Under the pieces are notes generated by a model. It had not been told where the DNA came from. It searched no databases and saw nothing but the letters and a program-made list of their open reading frames with translations. Made by a program: the position numbers and the translations under genes. A stretch of 64,000 nucleotides of DNA from positions 6,800,655-6,864,654 of the forward strand of contig OX422184.1 in the NCBI GenBank assembly GCA_949130485.1, in the 5' to 3' direction. This DNA is from Agelas oroides. Lineage: Eukaryota > Porifera > Demospongiae > Agelasida > Agelasidae. Shown piece by piece: positions 32,141-43,760 of this stretch (position 1 is its first letter; each line of letters opens with the position of its first letter).

Positions 32141-33559
32141 CTGGATGGATATATTAAATAAAGAGTTATCTATCAAATGGGAACACTACCTATGCAAACT
32201 GTAGTTTGAATATAGTTTGTGACTGATCCCTTATTTGTGACAAGCTATAATCGTCTGTCCCACCCACTTAATTATAAACAGAGAATTACTCTACTACCTG
32301 TGGTGGTTGATCCATGGGGTCGACGCGACCTTCTCACGTCACGATATCACAGCCTAACTCCTTTGTATAACCTCGTTCCAAGACTCGGTAAAAAGCAGTC
32401 TGGGTACGAGACTACTCCTCAGTTAATCCGCATCCCAAGCTTATTGGGCAGGAACATCCGGTGAGATAGAAATGGCCAAGTAAGTGTTACGAACATTGCC
32501 AGATAGCTTCTGTTGTCAGATGTTGTACGGAGTTGTTGAACATAGGTGACTTCAAAATAGTTCAGTGGTTCATGTCTATGCATTGGATGGACTTAGAGCT
32601 GAATCAAGTGCCTTTAGAGGCATTTGCAGTGCTCCAACTTCCAAGCAATGTACATATCATGTCAACTGTTTTGAACAATTGTAATAGAAACCATTGTAGC
32701 TGTAGTTTATAACTTCGTTCTTGGATTTTAGCATACTTGATAGAAACTACTTGATCTTTTTTCATTGGGTCCCCTACCTTACTTGCAGTCTTTGGAAACG
32801 GAACGCATAGTTTCCTTCTGCATACCTTAGCAATAGAATGTGTCTGCTATGACATTGTTCACTCACAACTGAATTAATGTCATGCCTTGTCAAAATAGCA
32901 AATTGAATATTCAAGCATGCCAAATGCTATTATGGTTATTGGCACACAGCTTGGCTCTGTCACCACGAACTAAAACTTCAGACCAGTCACCAGTAGCTAC
33001 AAGAAAGTCACGACAGGCAATGGTAATATCCAATCCATTATTGGTTTAGTGTACTACGTATAAGTCAAAACCCAAATATGTGGTAACAAAATATACCCAT
33101 GATCCAAGTTACATTGTAAAAATGAGGTCATTTTACACTGCACAAATTAAGACAGCAAAACAGAAACAAAAAATGCACTTTACCACACATTTGTAATCAC
33201 ACTGAATTGTTCCAAGCAAGCGTTGTGGAGACCAGGTCATTCAACAGTCCACAACTCAAACTGTAAATTTCACACTCCGCTGGCGATATTTCATGCCACA
33301 TCCCTGGGGTATGATTTTCAGGCTGTGTTTTCCAGTTCCAAGTCCATTCAGCTTAACAGGACTAGAGCCTAGAATGATAGCATGTTAGGGATTGCACTCA
33401 ATTCAAGTGGAGTTCAGTAGTTGCATTTTCAGTGTAAATAGATGTTAACTGTGGTTTTCAAACCTGTCTCATGTGAGAACTTATGGTAAGTTATTCATAA
33501 TATGGACATATGTTGAGGTATTGCAATAACATTTTTTATAGAATTTACAGAACTTGAAT
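32141..33559. other. no gene recognised; foldback remnant
   Basis: A foldback-family copy lies at 32362-32416 (CCTCGTTCCAAG...GGGTACGAGACTAC). An ATGGCCAA|GTAAGT at 32471 on the plus strand looks like a tiny first exon, but no downstream exon in matching phase was found. Upstream exons of the Kelch gene may be hidden here. Confidence 0.35.
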
Positions 33560-34035
33560 GGCTGCTGTGTGTACAATGGAACCCTTCTACAGCAAACACC
33601 ATTGGGAACCAACATTTTGTCCTTTATAGCGAGGTGTCCCTAACTCAGGTATATTTCCAGTAGGCATGGTCTGATAATCAGGCTGTGGAGCACAACATGG
33701 CTATGTTTTCAGAGCTTTCCCTTGCTGTACGCTGGTGGGAAAGGCTAAGCATAGGAGTAACAGCGCTGATTTAATGTCAAGTTGTTAACTCCAGCAGCCG
33801 ATGGTGGACAATCTTACTGAAAAGGTCGACAAGTGTCCACTAAATCGAGGTCGTTAAGTATTGCTTGTGTACAATTGGGACTGCGAAAACTGTCCATTTA
33901 CGGAGTAGCAGGGTATCCGCTGTTCAGGGGTTGCTTAAGTATTGAAGTATTAAAGGACAGTTGAGACTTTTGGAATTGTCCGTTATATAGTGGGTGTCCG
34001 CTGTTGAGGGGTGTCTGTTAAGCGGGGTTTCACTG
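33560..34035. repeat. dispersed repeat, copy 2 of 2
   Basis: Direct-orientation copy of 715-1115, extended by extra GGTGTCCGCTGTT(G/C)AGGGG units at its end (33920-34030). The ending TTTCACTGTA is also seen in part near 61540-61560. Confidence 0.6.
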
Positions 34036-34064
34036 TATGTTGCTTTGCCATGCTGGCATTATTG

Positions 34065-34460
34065 TGGCTACTACATCTGTATTGTGTTGCACAGTATGTA
34101 AGATATGCAGAAGAGCTACAATTGGGAATGAGTGTGCTTCTTAGAGCAAGGGATAATGCTCAAGGCCAACCACTACGGGCCTATCTTGAGAACTCAGAGT
34201 CTAGTACCGGTAATACCTATAGTCTGGATGGAATACCTATAGTCTTGAATGGAAACAAGTTTTGCACTGCTTCTAAGGAACAAGAGCAGGTAGAATTTAT
34301 TAGCTCTCAATTTACCCATACCTACTTTTTAGTTCCAGTACCCAGACTGGAAGGGTGTCACCTTCTTGAAATATGGCTGTTTATGATAACCAACCACAGC
34401 TTAGTAGCAAAACAAAAAGCAGCAGTGCACTTCATATCTGCACAATACACCATTCACTGA
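34065..34460 (+). other. unassigned open frame
   Basis: After a plausible acceptor (TGTGTTGCACAG, ending at 34093) the plus strand stays open for ~120 codons, starting YVRYAEELQLGMSVLLRAR. A possible donor (CCG|GTAATA) lies near 34208. I recognise no family. It could be an exon of an unknown gene or chance. Confidence 0.25.
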
Positions 34461-34687
34461 TTCTGGTCAGTAGTCTGAACATGCTTTTTTAGAAACTGAA
34501 ACTGTTAACTGACAAGCAAAGTGTGCAGCATCAGTACAACAGTAGTCTAATGTCAGTGCTGCTCTTTGAGGCAGCACCACTTGTTCATTCGGGCTTGCAT
34601 GTGATGCTGTACTAGTGTGCACAATGATTGATTGGTAGTGCTAATACTTTAAAATACAACAACACAAAAACAGAGCAGTTGTTTAAC

Positions 34688-34965
34688 TTACATGCAAAGG
34701 CAGGCTTAGTGTCCAGCTTGCAGCTGAAGATCTCAGCCAGTCCTGTCCCAGCAAACTCCACAGTGGCTGTGTCCCCACTCACCATAGCTCCTTGATTGAT
34801 CAAGTGGATGGTGAAGAACTGCAGCAGAAGGAAGGATCAGAACTGATCTCAAGCTTCCTCCTCTCAATGGCCCTGTCCTCTCTACTGTTGGTGGCAGTCA
34901 TCTGCAGCACATACCGCCCTGAAGATTTGTGAATGACACACTACCAGAAGAACCTGAACAGTGGG
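34688..34965 (-). pseudogene. fragment of an extracellular repeat-type protein
   Basis: A minus-strand frame reads SGSVSFTNLQGG. After a shift it continues YVLQMTATNSREDRAIERR. A second piece after a CTGCTGCAG acceptor reads FTIHLINQGAMVSGDTATVE and CKLDTKPAFAC, ending at GTAAGT. The alternating strand pattern and the C.LD.....C motif recall modules found in large sponge extracellular proteins, but I cannot name the domain. The shift between the pieces suggests decay. Confidence 0.35.
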
Positions 34966-36493
34966 GGTGGGGGAATGGAAGGAAGTACAATCTGAAACCA
35001 GCTATCTGACTAAAGCATTAGGTGCTAAAGTATTAGGTGAGGTATTAAATGTGACATATTACAGTCTGTTTAAAAGAATGCAATGACTGGCAGTTTTGTA
35101 CATATGGAGGTAAGCTGTTCCATAGGGCAATTGTATGCAGGAAAAATGACGATTGATAGGCACTCGTGCATGTTACTGGGCCTTTCAAGGGCTAGTGAAC
35201 TGGTGTTTCTAATTCAAGTGCAAAGAAAATATGTGGAGTCATACTTTGCCAATGTTTTGGCAAAATTTACAACTAACAATGCAGGAAGTGACATCACACA
35301 GTCATAAAGTTCAAGTAATATTAATCTTAGTATTGCTGCAATTTGTAGTGCTACAGTGTAGCATTGCAAATGACAATGTCAAACCTGTGTTTATCTGCCC
35401 AATTACAATTTATCTGCCCATTTGGGCAGTGATATCCCCACATTTTAGGCACTGGTTTCTTAGAGATCTGGACAGGTTTCGTGGTACAATGGGTGCAATA
35501 GTGAAATTCAGATGTCCATTGACAATTTGATAAGTAGGCACAGTTTCAAGTAGTGTCTCCTGCTGGCAAGGGTGGGCAGGTTGCATGACTTGGATACATG
35601 CTGTATGCAAAAACAGGCAACATTACAGATAAATTTTCAAAATTGACAACTCCAGAACTGGCTTCAGGCTTTATCTATGCTTTAAGCAAGATTATCTGGT
35701 TCTATTAGCTGTACACATGGCTAGTTATGCTACGATTGCTTGAATAAATTAAATAAACAAAATGAATGGTATTCACCTGCAAATAAAACGATATGAATAA
35801 AACAACCTCTGAAAAGGTTAGTGGAAATAAGCATACCACAGGTAATTTTTTTTTTGCTAGATTAAAGAGGAGCAGACTTGACCTGAAATTAACACCACTG
35901 AACTTCCTTTGAAATTTCAAAAGTATGATGCCAGCATTGCATATGGTGAACAATCAGGCATACCATAGTAAGTTATTGGCATTTTGTTACTTATAGGTAT
36001 GCAAGCCATATTCATGTATTCTATTAGATTACTGTTTTTAGTTGTATTTTAATCACGATCTTCGACCACCCTCTACCATTACTTGGAGGTGAGAGGAATG
36101 ATGCCACACTACCAGTCCACCCCAGATTTGATCTTTCTCCATGGCTGTAATATATAAATCTGGGAGTGGCTGGCAATGAGACTGTAGTGGCACTATTTGC
36201 CACTATCACATGCAGGTGCATGACAATAAAGACGTTGCACACACATTGAAAAAAGCATGTGTATTGCATGGTGTATACCACAATATGTGTATTTCAAATT
36301 TCAATATTTCATAAACATACAATTCTGCCCTAAAATAGTTCTTCTTAAAAATTGTCACATGCAATTACATCTAATGTGTGTCCAAGATCTAACTGGCTAG
36401 AAACACAAACTGAAAACAGTGTATATACTGCAGTGGTAAAAACAAGAGGACCACATGACAAAGATCGAAGTGTAAATTAAACTGCATGAGATA
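34966..36493. other. no gene recognised; one repeat block shared with 57.3 kb
   Basis: The block at 35595-35700 (TGTATGCAAAAACAGGCAAC, then CTTTAAGCAAGATTAT) recurs at 57295-57375 in the same orientation with a small internal deletion there. No coding exon was recognised. Confidence 0.4.
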
Positions 36494-37429
36494 TTATTGA
36501 ATGTAAAGTTCAAGGATCTGGAAAGGAACATCATCACTGCTACTGGCTTCATCACTGCATACACGTACTTCGATACTGTCAGTGGTAGCAGTGAGTAGTT
36601 GTTTGGAAAACCATGGAGGACTGTTGAAGGAACAGCAGTTGCTTGTCGATCCACATCCCTGGCCATCAAAAAGTGGGTCATCAGCAAAGAAGTATCCATG
36701 CCTGCAGCAATTACCAGGGTCACCAGTTTCACAAAAGTAGTCGTTGCCAACAAATGAGGGTGGATTAGAAGCGGTTACTAGAGAACTGGAACACGGACAT
36801 AAGTCATTGCGACCAGAGTACGTTTCAGAGGGAGATGCAGCAAACGACCAGATATGCTGGCGTGGCGAACCGTGTGTAATGCTTATTCCATCTAAGTAAA
36901 ACCCGTCTATTGACGTTGCCCCAGATCGGCTGGTTAGGAACGGCCAGAACGCACTTGGCGAACCAACTTGGTACGCAATGACCCTCCCGCAGACGCGACT
37001 GTACCGTGCACTGTTGACACTAAATGTGGCGGAGTCGCAGCTTGCGGAACTTGTTGTTCTTCGTCCACACGTTCTCACTGGGCTGCTGTATTCTCGGAAA
37101 GTGCCTGGGCACTGCTGAGTTGTATCGTTCATGTTGATGTGCACAATGCGAGTCCACACTCCACCGCCACAGTATTGAGACACGTTGTCAGGTACGGCAG
37201 TACGAAGTGTTAGCAGAACGTCGCTTACGTTCATTTTGATTTCATTTCGTACAGCTTCTCGCTGCTCTGCAGGCGGGCAACCCTCTGTACCGTTGTTGTT
37301 GATAATTCTGGCGGGAAAGGTCGTCGAGTTATAGCGAAGCGGAGACTGCTGGGCTTCAGTGAAGAAAGCTCCAAGGAGAACTAATAGTACCACAAAGATG
37401 AGTGGTTTCATTCTCATTCCGCTCGACAT
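36494..37429 (-). CDS. secreted Cys-rich protein, uncharacterised family
   Basis: A single-exon gene of 311 codons with ATG at 37429. Residues ~9-26 form a signal peptide (PLIFVVLLVLLGAFFTEA) with cleavage likely after AQQ or EA. The mature part has ordered motifs: CGGGVWTRIVHINMNDTTQQC, the CG..TTSSASC segment, a YSRVCGRVIAYQVGS block, IDGFYLDGISITHGSPR (then HIWSFAA), CPCS, FVGNDYFCETG, DPLFDGQGC and PPWFSKQL, then IEVRVCSDEASSSDDVPFQILELYIQ split by acidic residues near the end. This arrangement recurs in many uncharacterised secreted proteins of sponges and cnidarians, so it is a known but unnamed family, probably a beta-rich extracellular fold held by disulfides. At least three N-glycosylation sequons are visible in the first 90 residues. 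The frame is intact. Confidence 0.85.
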   Translation of the reverse strand: MSSGMRMKPLIFVVLLVLLGAFFTEAQQSPLRYNSTTFPARIINNNGTEGCPPAEQREAVRNEIKMNVSDVLLTLRTAVPDNVSQYCGGGVWTRIVHINMNDTTQQCPGTFREYSSPVRTCGRRTTSSASCDSATFSVNSARYSRVCGRVIAYQVGSPSAFWPFLTSRSGATSIDGFYLDGISITHGSPRQHIWSFAASPSETYSGRNDLCPCSSSLVTASNPPSFVGNDYFCETGDPGNCCRHGYFFADDPLFDGQGCGSTSNCCSFNSPPWFSKQLLTATTDSIEVRVCSDEASSSDDVPFQILELYIQ

Positions 37430-37866
37430 TCAAGCCGATCGATACTACATGCACAACTGTCGATGCCGTGCCACACCAGTAACAATATTAGTCGCATAAA
37501 CGCTTTAGCCTAGCTTCTCGTCGCTTATAAACGATTGCCTGCAAACAGGGAAGATTACGGGATATAGTTGCAGAGCGCAGAGGAGGTAGTGCAGGTATAC
37601 GGATTTTGTATACGCACGTTACGTCTTCCGGTGATATCCGTTATGATAATTGGCGGAGTTATGCGGTTGTTGTACAACGAAAGAGCCGTGCAGACGGCAG
37701 ATTTCGGCACTATCTGTTCCAAGCTGTGTTTGTGCGAACGGCCTATCCTTCAAGATATGTGTATTTCAGGTGGTCAAGAGTCCACACAGCTGTCGAGACC
37801 GCTGTTACTGCTCCCGACGGTATGTGACAATGCTGTAAAAGCCGGGTCCAGCTTGAAGCCTCTGAA
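37430..37866. other. 5' flank of the secreted-protein gene
   Basis: Probable promoter side of the minus-strand gene ending at 37429. A plus-strand frame here lacks an ATG start and any domain. Confidence 0.35.
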
Positions 37867-37867
37867 A

Positions 37868-39820
37868 TTTATTTTTTTTTTTTCTATAAAACTTTTATGC
37901 AAAAGGCAAAGGATGCACAAAATAGCCATACGCTAATAAGAAGTGCGCCCTGTTAAAGGGGGACAAACGCAAAAACGAACACAGCACCACAAATAAGACA
38001 AAAGCACAGGAGCAGTGAACTATAAGTACATAATGTACAGGGTTAAGAACTATAGTTAACAATGTTACTCTTAAAATGCTGCAGAGGTAAATTAACAATA
38101 GACTCAGGAAGTAAGTTCCACGCATGATCAGTATGTGGCACAAATGAGTGTAAATATGCGTTGGTATATACCAGCAAATGGTTGTTAGAGCAGTAATTGC
38201 CTGTTTGTACGCTGACTGTGATTTGGCCTTGTGGTAATCATATTGGGTGGGAAGAAGCATAAACCTTGAACAATTTTAAACAACATACACAGGCTGGCCT
38301 GAGCTCTTCTGGGTTCCAGGGCAATAATATCAGTCAATGACAAAAGGTCCTGATAGCCACTGTCCCAAGATTTGGTTGCCATACGTAATGCAATTTTTCC
38401 ACATCCTTCAGCTGTTTAATGTGTTTTTGCATGCATGTATGGGTTCCATACTGGACTAGCGTATTCAAGGTGAGGTCTAACCAGTGAGAGGTACAATTGG
38501 AGCAAGGTGTCTTTGCTGGCATTATTGTAGAATCTTTGATACAGGAGACCAAGAATCTTTCTGGCTTTTGAGCAGACAGAGTCGATGTGTTGAGAAAACG
38601 ATAAGTCACTAGCAAGAATCACGCCAAGATATTTGAAGCATTCTAGATGTTCCAGGGGTGTATCTCTGAGGTATAAAACTCCAGGATAAGTAGGCCTTCT
38701 TTTTCTAGATATCACCATGTACTTGCATTTGGCAGAATTAAAGGTAAGATGGTTCTGTTGTACCCATCTGTCAATGCTTGAAATATCATCCTGTAAAAGT
38801 TGAAAATCCTCCCTTCCTTTGATGGTACGAAACAGTAGGAGGTCATCTGCGTAGAGAACAGAATGACTGCCATTTGAAGTGGGTAGGTATGTCAGGTCGT
38901 CAATATAAATTGGAAAAAGAAGAGGGCCCAAAATGGATCCTTGGGGTACCCCAGATAGAGCATGCGAGTCTGATGAGCTTGAGCCATTAACCACCACCAT
39001 CTGCTTCCTGGAAGTAAGATAGTTTCCTACCCAGGCCAGGATGTTGATATTTAGAGCAGTCTGTTGTAGCTTTTCCATAAGTACTTTGTGGGGAACAGAA
39101 CCAAATGCCTTTCATAGGTCAAAAAAGACAGCTCCGATTTCACTACCCTTGTCAAGCATTCTCAGCCAGTTGTCAACTGTGGCTAGTAGTGCAGTCACTG
39201 TGGACTTCCCTGGCTGAAAGCCCCCATTGAGAGTTTGAGAGAGGGTGCATGATGTGGAGATGATCCGAAATAATATGATGAACATGCCGTTCCAGCACTT
39301 TGCTCAGAATACTCAAGAGAGAAATAGGCCGATAATCATTAGGGGTGGTAGCTGTCGATGATTTTGGTATTGGTACAACAAGAGACTTCTTCCATTCTGT
39401 AGGCACAGTGCCAGTTTGGAGGGACAAGTTCATCAAGACAGTCACAGATGGTGCTATAGCACTAGCTGTAGCCTTTAGCATGTGAGCTGATATTTTATCT
39501 GGGCCTGTTGCCTTGCTAGTGTCCAAAGTTGACAGGGAGTGATAGATCTCATCGACTAAACACAAGTAGACTTCTGGTATGTTGTTGCATGGTACAACAC
39601 CATACATCGAGTGATCCTCTAGGGTAAGTGGTGGTACCGCCTGGTTGAAACAGCTGGAAAAGTAATTTCCAAGCATGTCCGCCTTCTCACTATCTGTGTA
39701 AGCAAGGGTGTTGCCCTGTGAGAGGACAGGAATGGAACTTTGGTCAAGTTCGAGCCTTGTGGAGATACGCACATGCTGACTGGCTACATCGCTACCAATT
39801 GGTAAGCACATGAACGTACG
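37868..39820 (-). mobile_element. non-LTR (LINE, jockey/CR1-like) retrotransposon, 5'-truncated
   Basis: The minus strand encodes most of an RT: SKATGPDKISAHMLKAT, a WKKSLVVPIPKS / NDYRPISLLSILSKVLER block, LSGVPQGSILGPLLFPIYID, and the catalytic box YADDLLLF. The thumb and C-terminal region (LYLSLVRPHLEYASPVWNPY) end in HTDHAWNLLPESIVNLPLQ...VNYSS-stop at about 38050. A 3'UTR and an A-run (T-run at 37869-37881 on plus) mark the 3' end. A TGA in the DL-KAFGSVPH region near 39116, further frameshifts (around 39240 and 38440), and the missing endonuclease show it is dead. It is the same family as the inverted piece at 15.6-16.4 kb. Confidence 0.85.
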
Positions 39821-39889
39821 GTACTATCAAGACCGGACTTGCACCAGATTAAAGATCTGTTTCTATACTTTCTGAAAATCCTACATAAT

Positions 39890-40674
39890 GGGTGACATCC
39901 CCATTAGATTTGGAGCTATAAGCCCGTGAAGTTAACCATGTTTTGCGGTTTTGGTGCGCATGGGTAACTTTGTGCAATCATATCTCCTGAACCCTAATGA
40001 CCTATGGACATAAGACTTGTACTGTTGGATGCAGCAAAAGTTGAAGTTTATAAGGGTATGTACATTGATATCAAATATGGAGCTGTGAGCCCGTGAAATA
40101 AACCATTTTTCATGATTTTAGTGCACATGGGTAAATTTGTGTGACTGTGTCTTTAGAACCCTTCCCTCTACAGACACGAAACTTGTACCATTGGATACAG
40201 CAAAGATTGAGGTTTATAGAAACATGTTCAAGCATAGTGACATCCCCATCACAATTGGAGCTGTGAATCCTTGAGGTAAACCATGTTTCATGGTTCTGTA
40301 CGCATTGGTATAATTTTGCGTGACCATATCTCCTGAACCTTACAACTTATGGACATGGAACTTGTACCGTGGGACACAGCAAAGATTGGCATTTATAAGG
40401 ATGTGTTGAAGTATTGTGACATCCGCATTAGATTTGGAACTGCGAGCCCAGGAAATCAATCATTTATTGGTGATTTAGTGTGACCATATCTCCTGAACTC
40501 TACAACCCATGGACATGGAACTTGTACTGTTGGGTACAACAAATCTTGAGACATTCCCATAAACTTCAAAGCTATGAGACCCTGGATGTCGACCTTGTTT
40601 TGTTATTTTGTCATAACATGATGGATAATCATATCACTTAAATGAATCATACAGGCTGGATGATTGGACACATG
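39890..40674. repeat. left terminal array of ~178-bp units
   Basis: Successive units begin near 39892, 40070, 40248 and 40427. Each contains a version of GGAGCTGTGAGCCC, CATATCTCCTGAACC, TATGGACATGGAACTTGTAC and ACAGCAAAGATTG(A/G). The innermost ~356 bp is matched in inverted orientation at the right end. Confidence 0.85.
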
Positions 40675-40764
40675 CATGAGTTACTATATGCTGGAACTAA
40701 CAAATAATAGAATAGGAATGTATACAGGTTGACAAAACATAATCGGTTAGTAATTGTAAATTTC

Positions 40765-42053
40765 TAGCAATGGTTGTGTTGCTGTAATGCTGGCGGAAGT
40801 GGAAGTGCAGAAGGGAGTTTATGAAACTGTCGTCGAATTGGAAGTAAGTCTTTAACCATCAGACTAACTCACCCAGAAACAAATGTGCTTGTTCGCATGA
40901 CATGCCGGCCTAAGAATCTCCAATCGACTTGCATGATTGGTTGGTTTGTTAAATGAGGGACGTTCTCCCTCATAATAACGGTCATGATTGGAAGTGTAAT
41001 AATAGAATGGAAGATGGGGATCTACTCACTTATCAAACTCAACACAAATTTTCCTCCATTCTTGCATAACTGTGGTAAGTTGGAAAGAGCTACCAAGCAG
41101 ATCTCTCATCATGCTAAAAAAGCATTCAACATCATCTGTTGTCGAGGCTCTTGGGTGTTCTTCACTATGTCCTCTTTCATTGTTTGCATGGTGCCATCCC
41201 AAAACAGCTTCCACGTATTCTGACTCTGCTGTGTAGCCTTTTGTAACTAGCCACTTCAGGAAGTTGGGGTTGAACATTAACTCTGCATCTCTCACAGATT
41301 GCTTCCTGTCACCCCTCAATACAGACATTGTCAATCGTGTTTCTGGATATTTTAGAGCCTCTTGGTAATGGTTGATGCTGGGGTTTCTTCCTTCTCTTGT
41401 GCACATGGCAATTCTCTGTTGCAGAAAACATAACAAATGTAGTCAAAATTGGCAAATGACATAGGTAAAGTTCTAGCATACCTTCAGGTCATGCTGGATG
41501 TTATAATAGTTGCATGCATGTAAAACATACCTAGTGCACTTGCAAGGTGCTGCAATCACATTACTCTTTTTTCTCTGGTGAAGATGCTCCATGGATGTAA
41601 CAGCACTATGAATAAAGCCTTTGGGTGGTGGGATTGCCAGTTCGCAGCAGATTTGGTCAAACAATCTCATGAACAAGAGATACTTGCTCCCTGGTTGACG
41701 TGCACTCAAATTCATAGTAGAAGCTGGTCACGAGTGACTCTGTTTGTGAGGATGATGTGACACTCAGTGAACTGGTGCCATCTGTCATTGTGGCAGCATT
41801 ACAATTTTTTGCCACTGAAATCTCAGTTTGGCAGGGCAGAGTCCAACCCCAGGCGTGGGAGCTGATATGCCTCCAGAGCATTCTCTAGAGTTGAATAGTT
41901 TGGCACAAATTTGTGATGAACTTTCACCTTACAGGATTCACCTACAGTGAGGTATGAATGAGAATGAGTCATGAGAGATTGCAGTGAGTCATACAAGCTA
42001 TACGTACCTGTTTGTTCACATGATTGTGGGTGTGTGGTAGAACTCTCTGTCAC
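40765..42053 (-). pseudogene. transposon-encoded protein (candidate transposase), decayed
   Basis: Minus-strand coding pieces in order: LTVGESCKVKVHHKFVPNYS, TSFYYEFECTSTREQ, a QPGSKYLLFMRLFDQICCEL block and CTRYVLHACNYYNIQHDLK with a GTATGC donor. After TTTTCTGCAACAG come RIAMCTREGRNPSINHYQEA, LTMSVLRGDRKQSVRDAELM, and the acidic block STTDDVECFFSMMRDLLGSS. After an in-frame TGA it reads DPHLPFYYYTSNHDRYYEGE. The DDVE...F block and the lack of any host domain suggest a transposase, but no DDE triad can be assigned. Frameshifts near 41830 and 41700 and the TGA near 41024 show decay. Confidence 0.55.
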
Positions 42054-42474
42054 AAGTTTTGCTGCATCTTCTCAGAAGAGTTTTTCTGGACTATAAGGTA
42101 CTTAACCCTTACCAACTTGACGTGAAGCACTGGGAACTGTGGAATTGTGTATTCATACTTCTTGTGCACTAAGGATCCAAAAGTTTAGCTCGGATTCAGG
42201 GCTGGTGATGTGTGAGCTTCTGAGTCATCTGCTTTCTGTGCCATTCTTCACCTACAGCTCGCGTGGACACTTGCAAAATCAATTATTTGTATGAATACCA
42301 CCTGTGGCGGTTTATAACCTCAACCATTGTATTATATCAACTCGACATCTTCACTTGATTTGGTGCGAAACGTTCCTATGGGATTACACCGCTGGCGAAA
42401 ATTCATAGAAGATTAGAACAACGTTCCAGTAGCAGAGGAAGAAAAAAAGCATCTTGAATTTGATGCACAGCAAA

Positions 42475-43442
42475 CATTGTCTACTTCAGTTAGCTGTCAA
42501 CAGCCACAGAAATTTCCTAAGTGGACCACAGAAGAAGAGACACTGCTGTTGGAGTTCTTTCAAGGAAATGCTCTGAAGAGAAATTCACTCAATGGGACAA
42601 GCAATACAGATTTGATGGATTTACTCGCAGTGATTTGGCACTGGACACCATGCAGTTACCATTAAAAATGCAGCAGAGGGGTGGATTCATGTTGCATGTA
42701 AGCACTGTATGTGCCACAGTAATTTATATTACTGATGCCAATAGCCTGGGTGACACTAGGAAGCTATTCCACGTCTTTGACCATAACATGCTATATAGCA
42801 ACAGTCTGATTGCTCTATTTTTTTCAGCCTGAAGATACAAATGGGTATATAGCTCAATGTGCAGTCTCTGAAACCTCCCGATCTTGGGATACTCATCATA
42901 TGGGACTTCCAAATTGTGGCTGACACCAAAGGTCTTGGAGAAGAGCTGGATGTCACAGATCTCAAAAGCAGTGATAGTGACAGTGGTGATGGACATAGTG
43001 GTGGTGAGGAGGCCCCACTACCTAGTGACCAAAGCCTTTTCAGCAACACATCAGATCATTCTGAGACCACTGATTCAGAAGCAAGTGATACCCGTAGCCC
43101 CGTTATTGAACACACAATCATTTTCAAGTACATAGGTACTACCAAATGTGGTGAGTACCAAAACATCCTCAGTATAGCTAAAAAGGAGTTGTCGTTAAGC
43201 CTACCAGTTCCAGTGAGGTTAATGCTGGAACCAAACAATCCAATGGACAATAAAGCAATTGCATTTGAGTGCAGCATGCAAGGCAAGTGATGCGTGTAGG
43301 AAATGTTATGTGTGAACTTACTGAAGAAATACATGAAGCTCTAAGCAAAAATGAGATTGTGAATGTTGAATTTCAATGGATTCGTTATATGTTCAAAGGC
43401 TTTGCCTTGGGTCCAGGATTCTATGCTAGTATACAAGTCATG
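42475..43442 (+). pseudogene. HIRAN-domain protein of the same transposon, decayed
   Basis: Plus-strand pieces: FPKWTTEEETLLLEFFQ, then after a shift CSEEKFTQWDKQYRFDGF and LPLKMQQRGGFMLH with a GTAAGC donor. After TTTTTTTCAG come PEDTNGYIAQCAVSETSRSW, then DVTDLKSSDSDSGDG and a HIRAN-like core: HTIIFKYIGTTKCGEYQNIL, LEPNNPMDNKAIAFEC, and after one shift EFQWIRYMFKGFALGPGFYA. HIRAN domains bind DNA 3' ends (HLTF) or occur with helicases; here it may recognise element ends, which is inference. At least two frameshifts and a TGA break the frame. Confidence 0.6.
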
Positions 43443-43760
43443 TGAAATGGAAAGTGGTCGACTTTAGCCCTGACAAAAGCTAGTTACATTTCCCTGACCT
43501 CTAGTTAAAACCAACTCATGATTTATGAAAGCTACCTCATTACAGTGTTCAAACAAAATGAAATTCAATTTAACTTATTTAATCCACATTGCATGACTGG
43601 CACACAACTCCAAAGTGCACAACTTCAAGCTTCTGCATATCCCATATTCAAAGGGTCCATGCCCATAGCCATGACCTATGCATATGAAATGGTGAGCTCT
43701 TAGCTCCAAACCTGATAGTCAATTGTTACACATAACTTCCACATATTATTATAAACTTCA

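Noticed and set aside
32471..32485. ATGGCCAA followed by GTAAGT, a possible first exon on the plus strand
   Set aside because: The only candidate downstream exon (34094) gives a stop in the phase required; evidence too thin.
37568..37936. 122-codon plus-strand frame
   Set aside because: Lacks an ATG start and runs into the poly(A)/3'UTR of the retrotransposon on the other strand.
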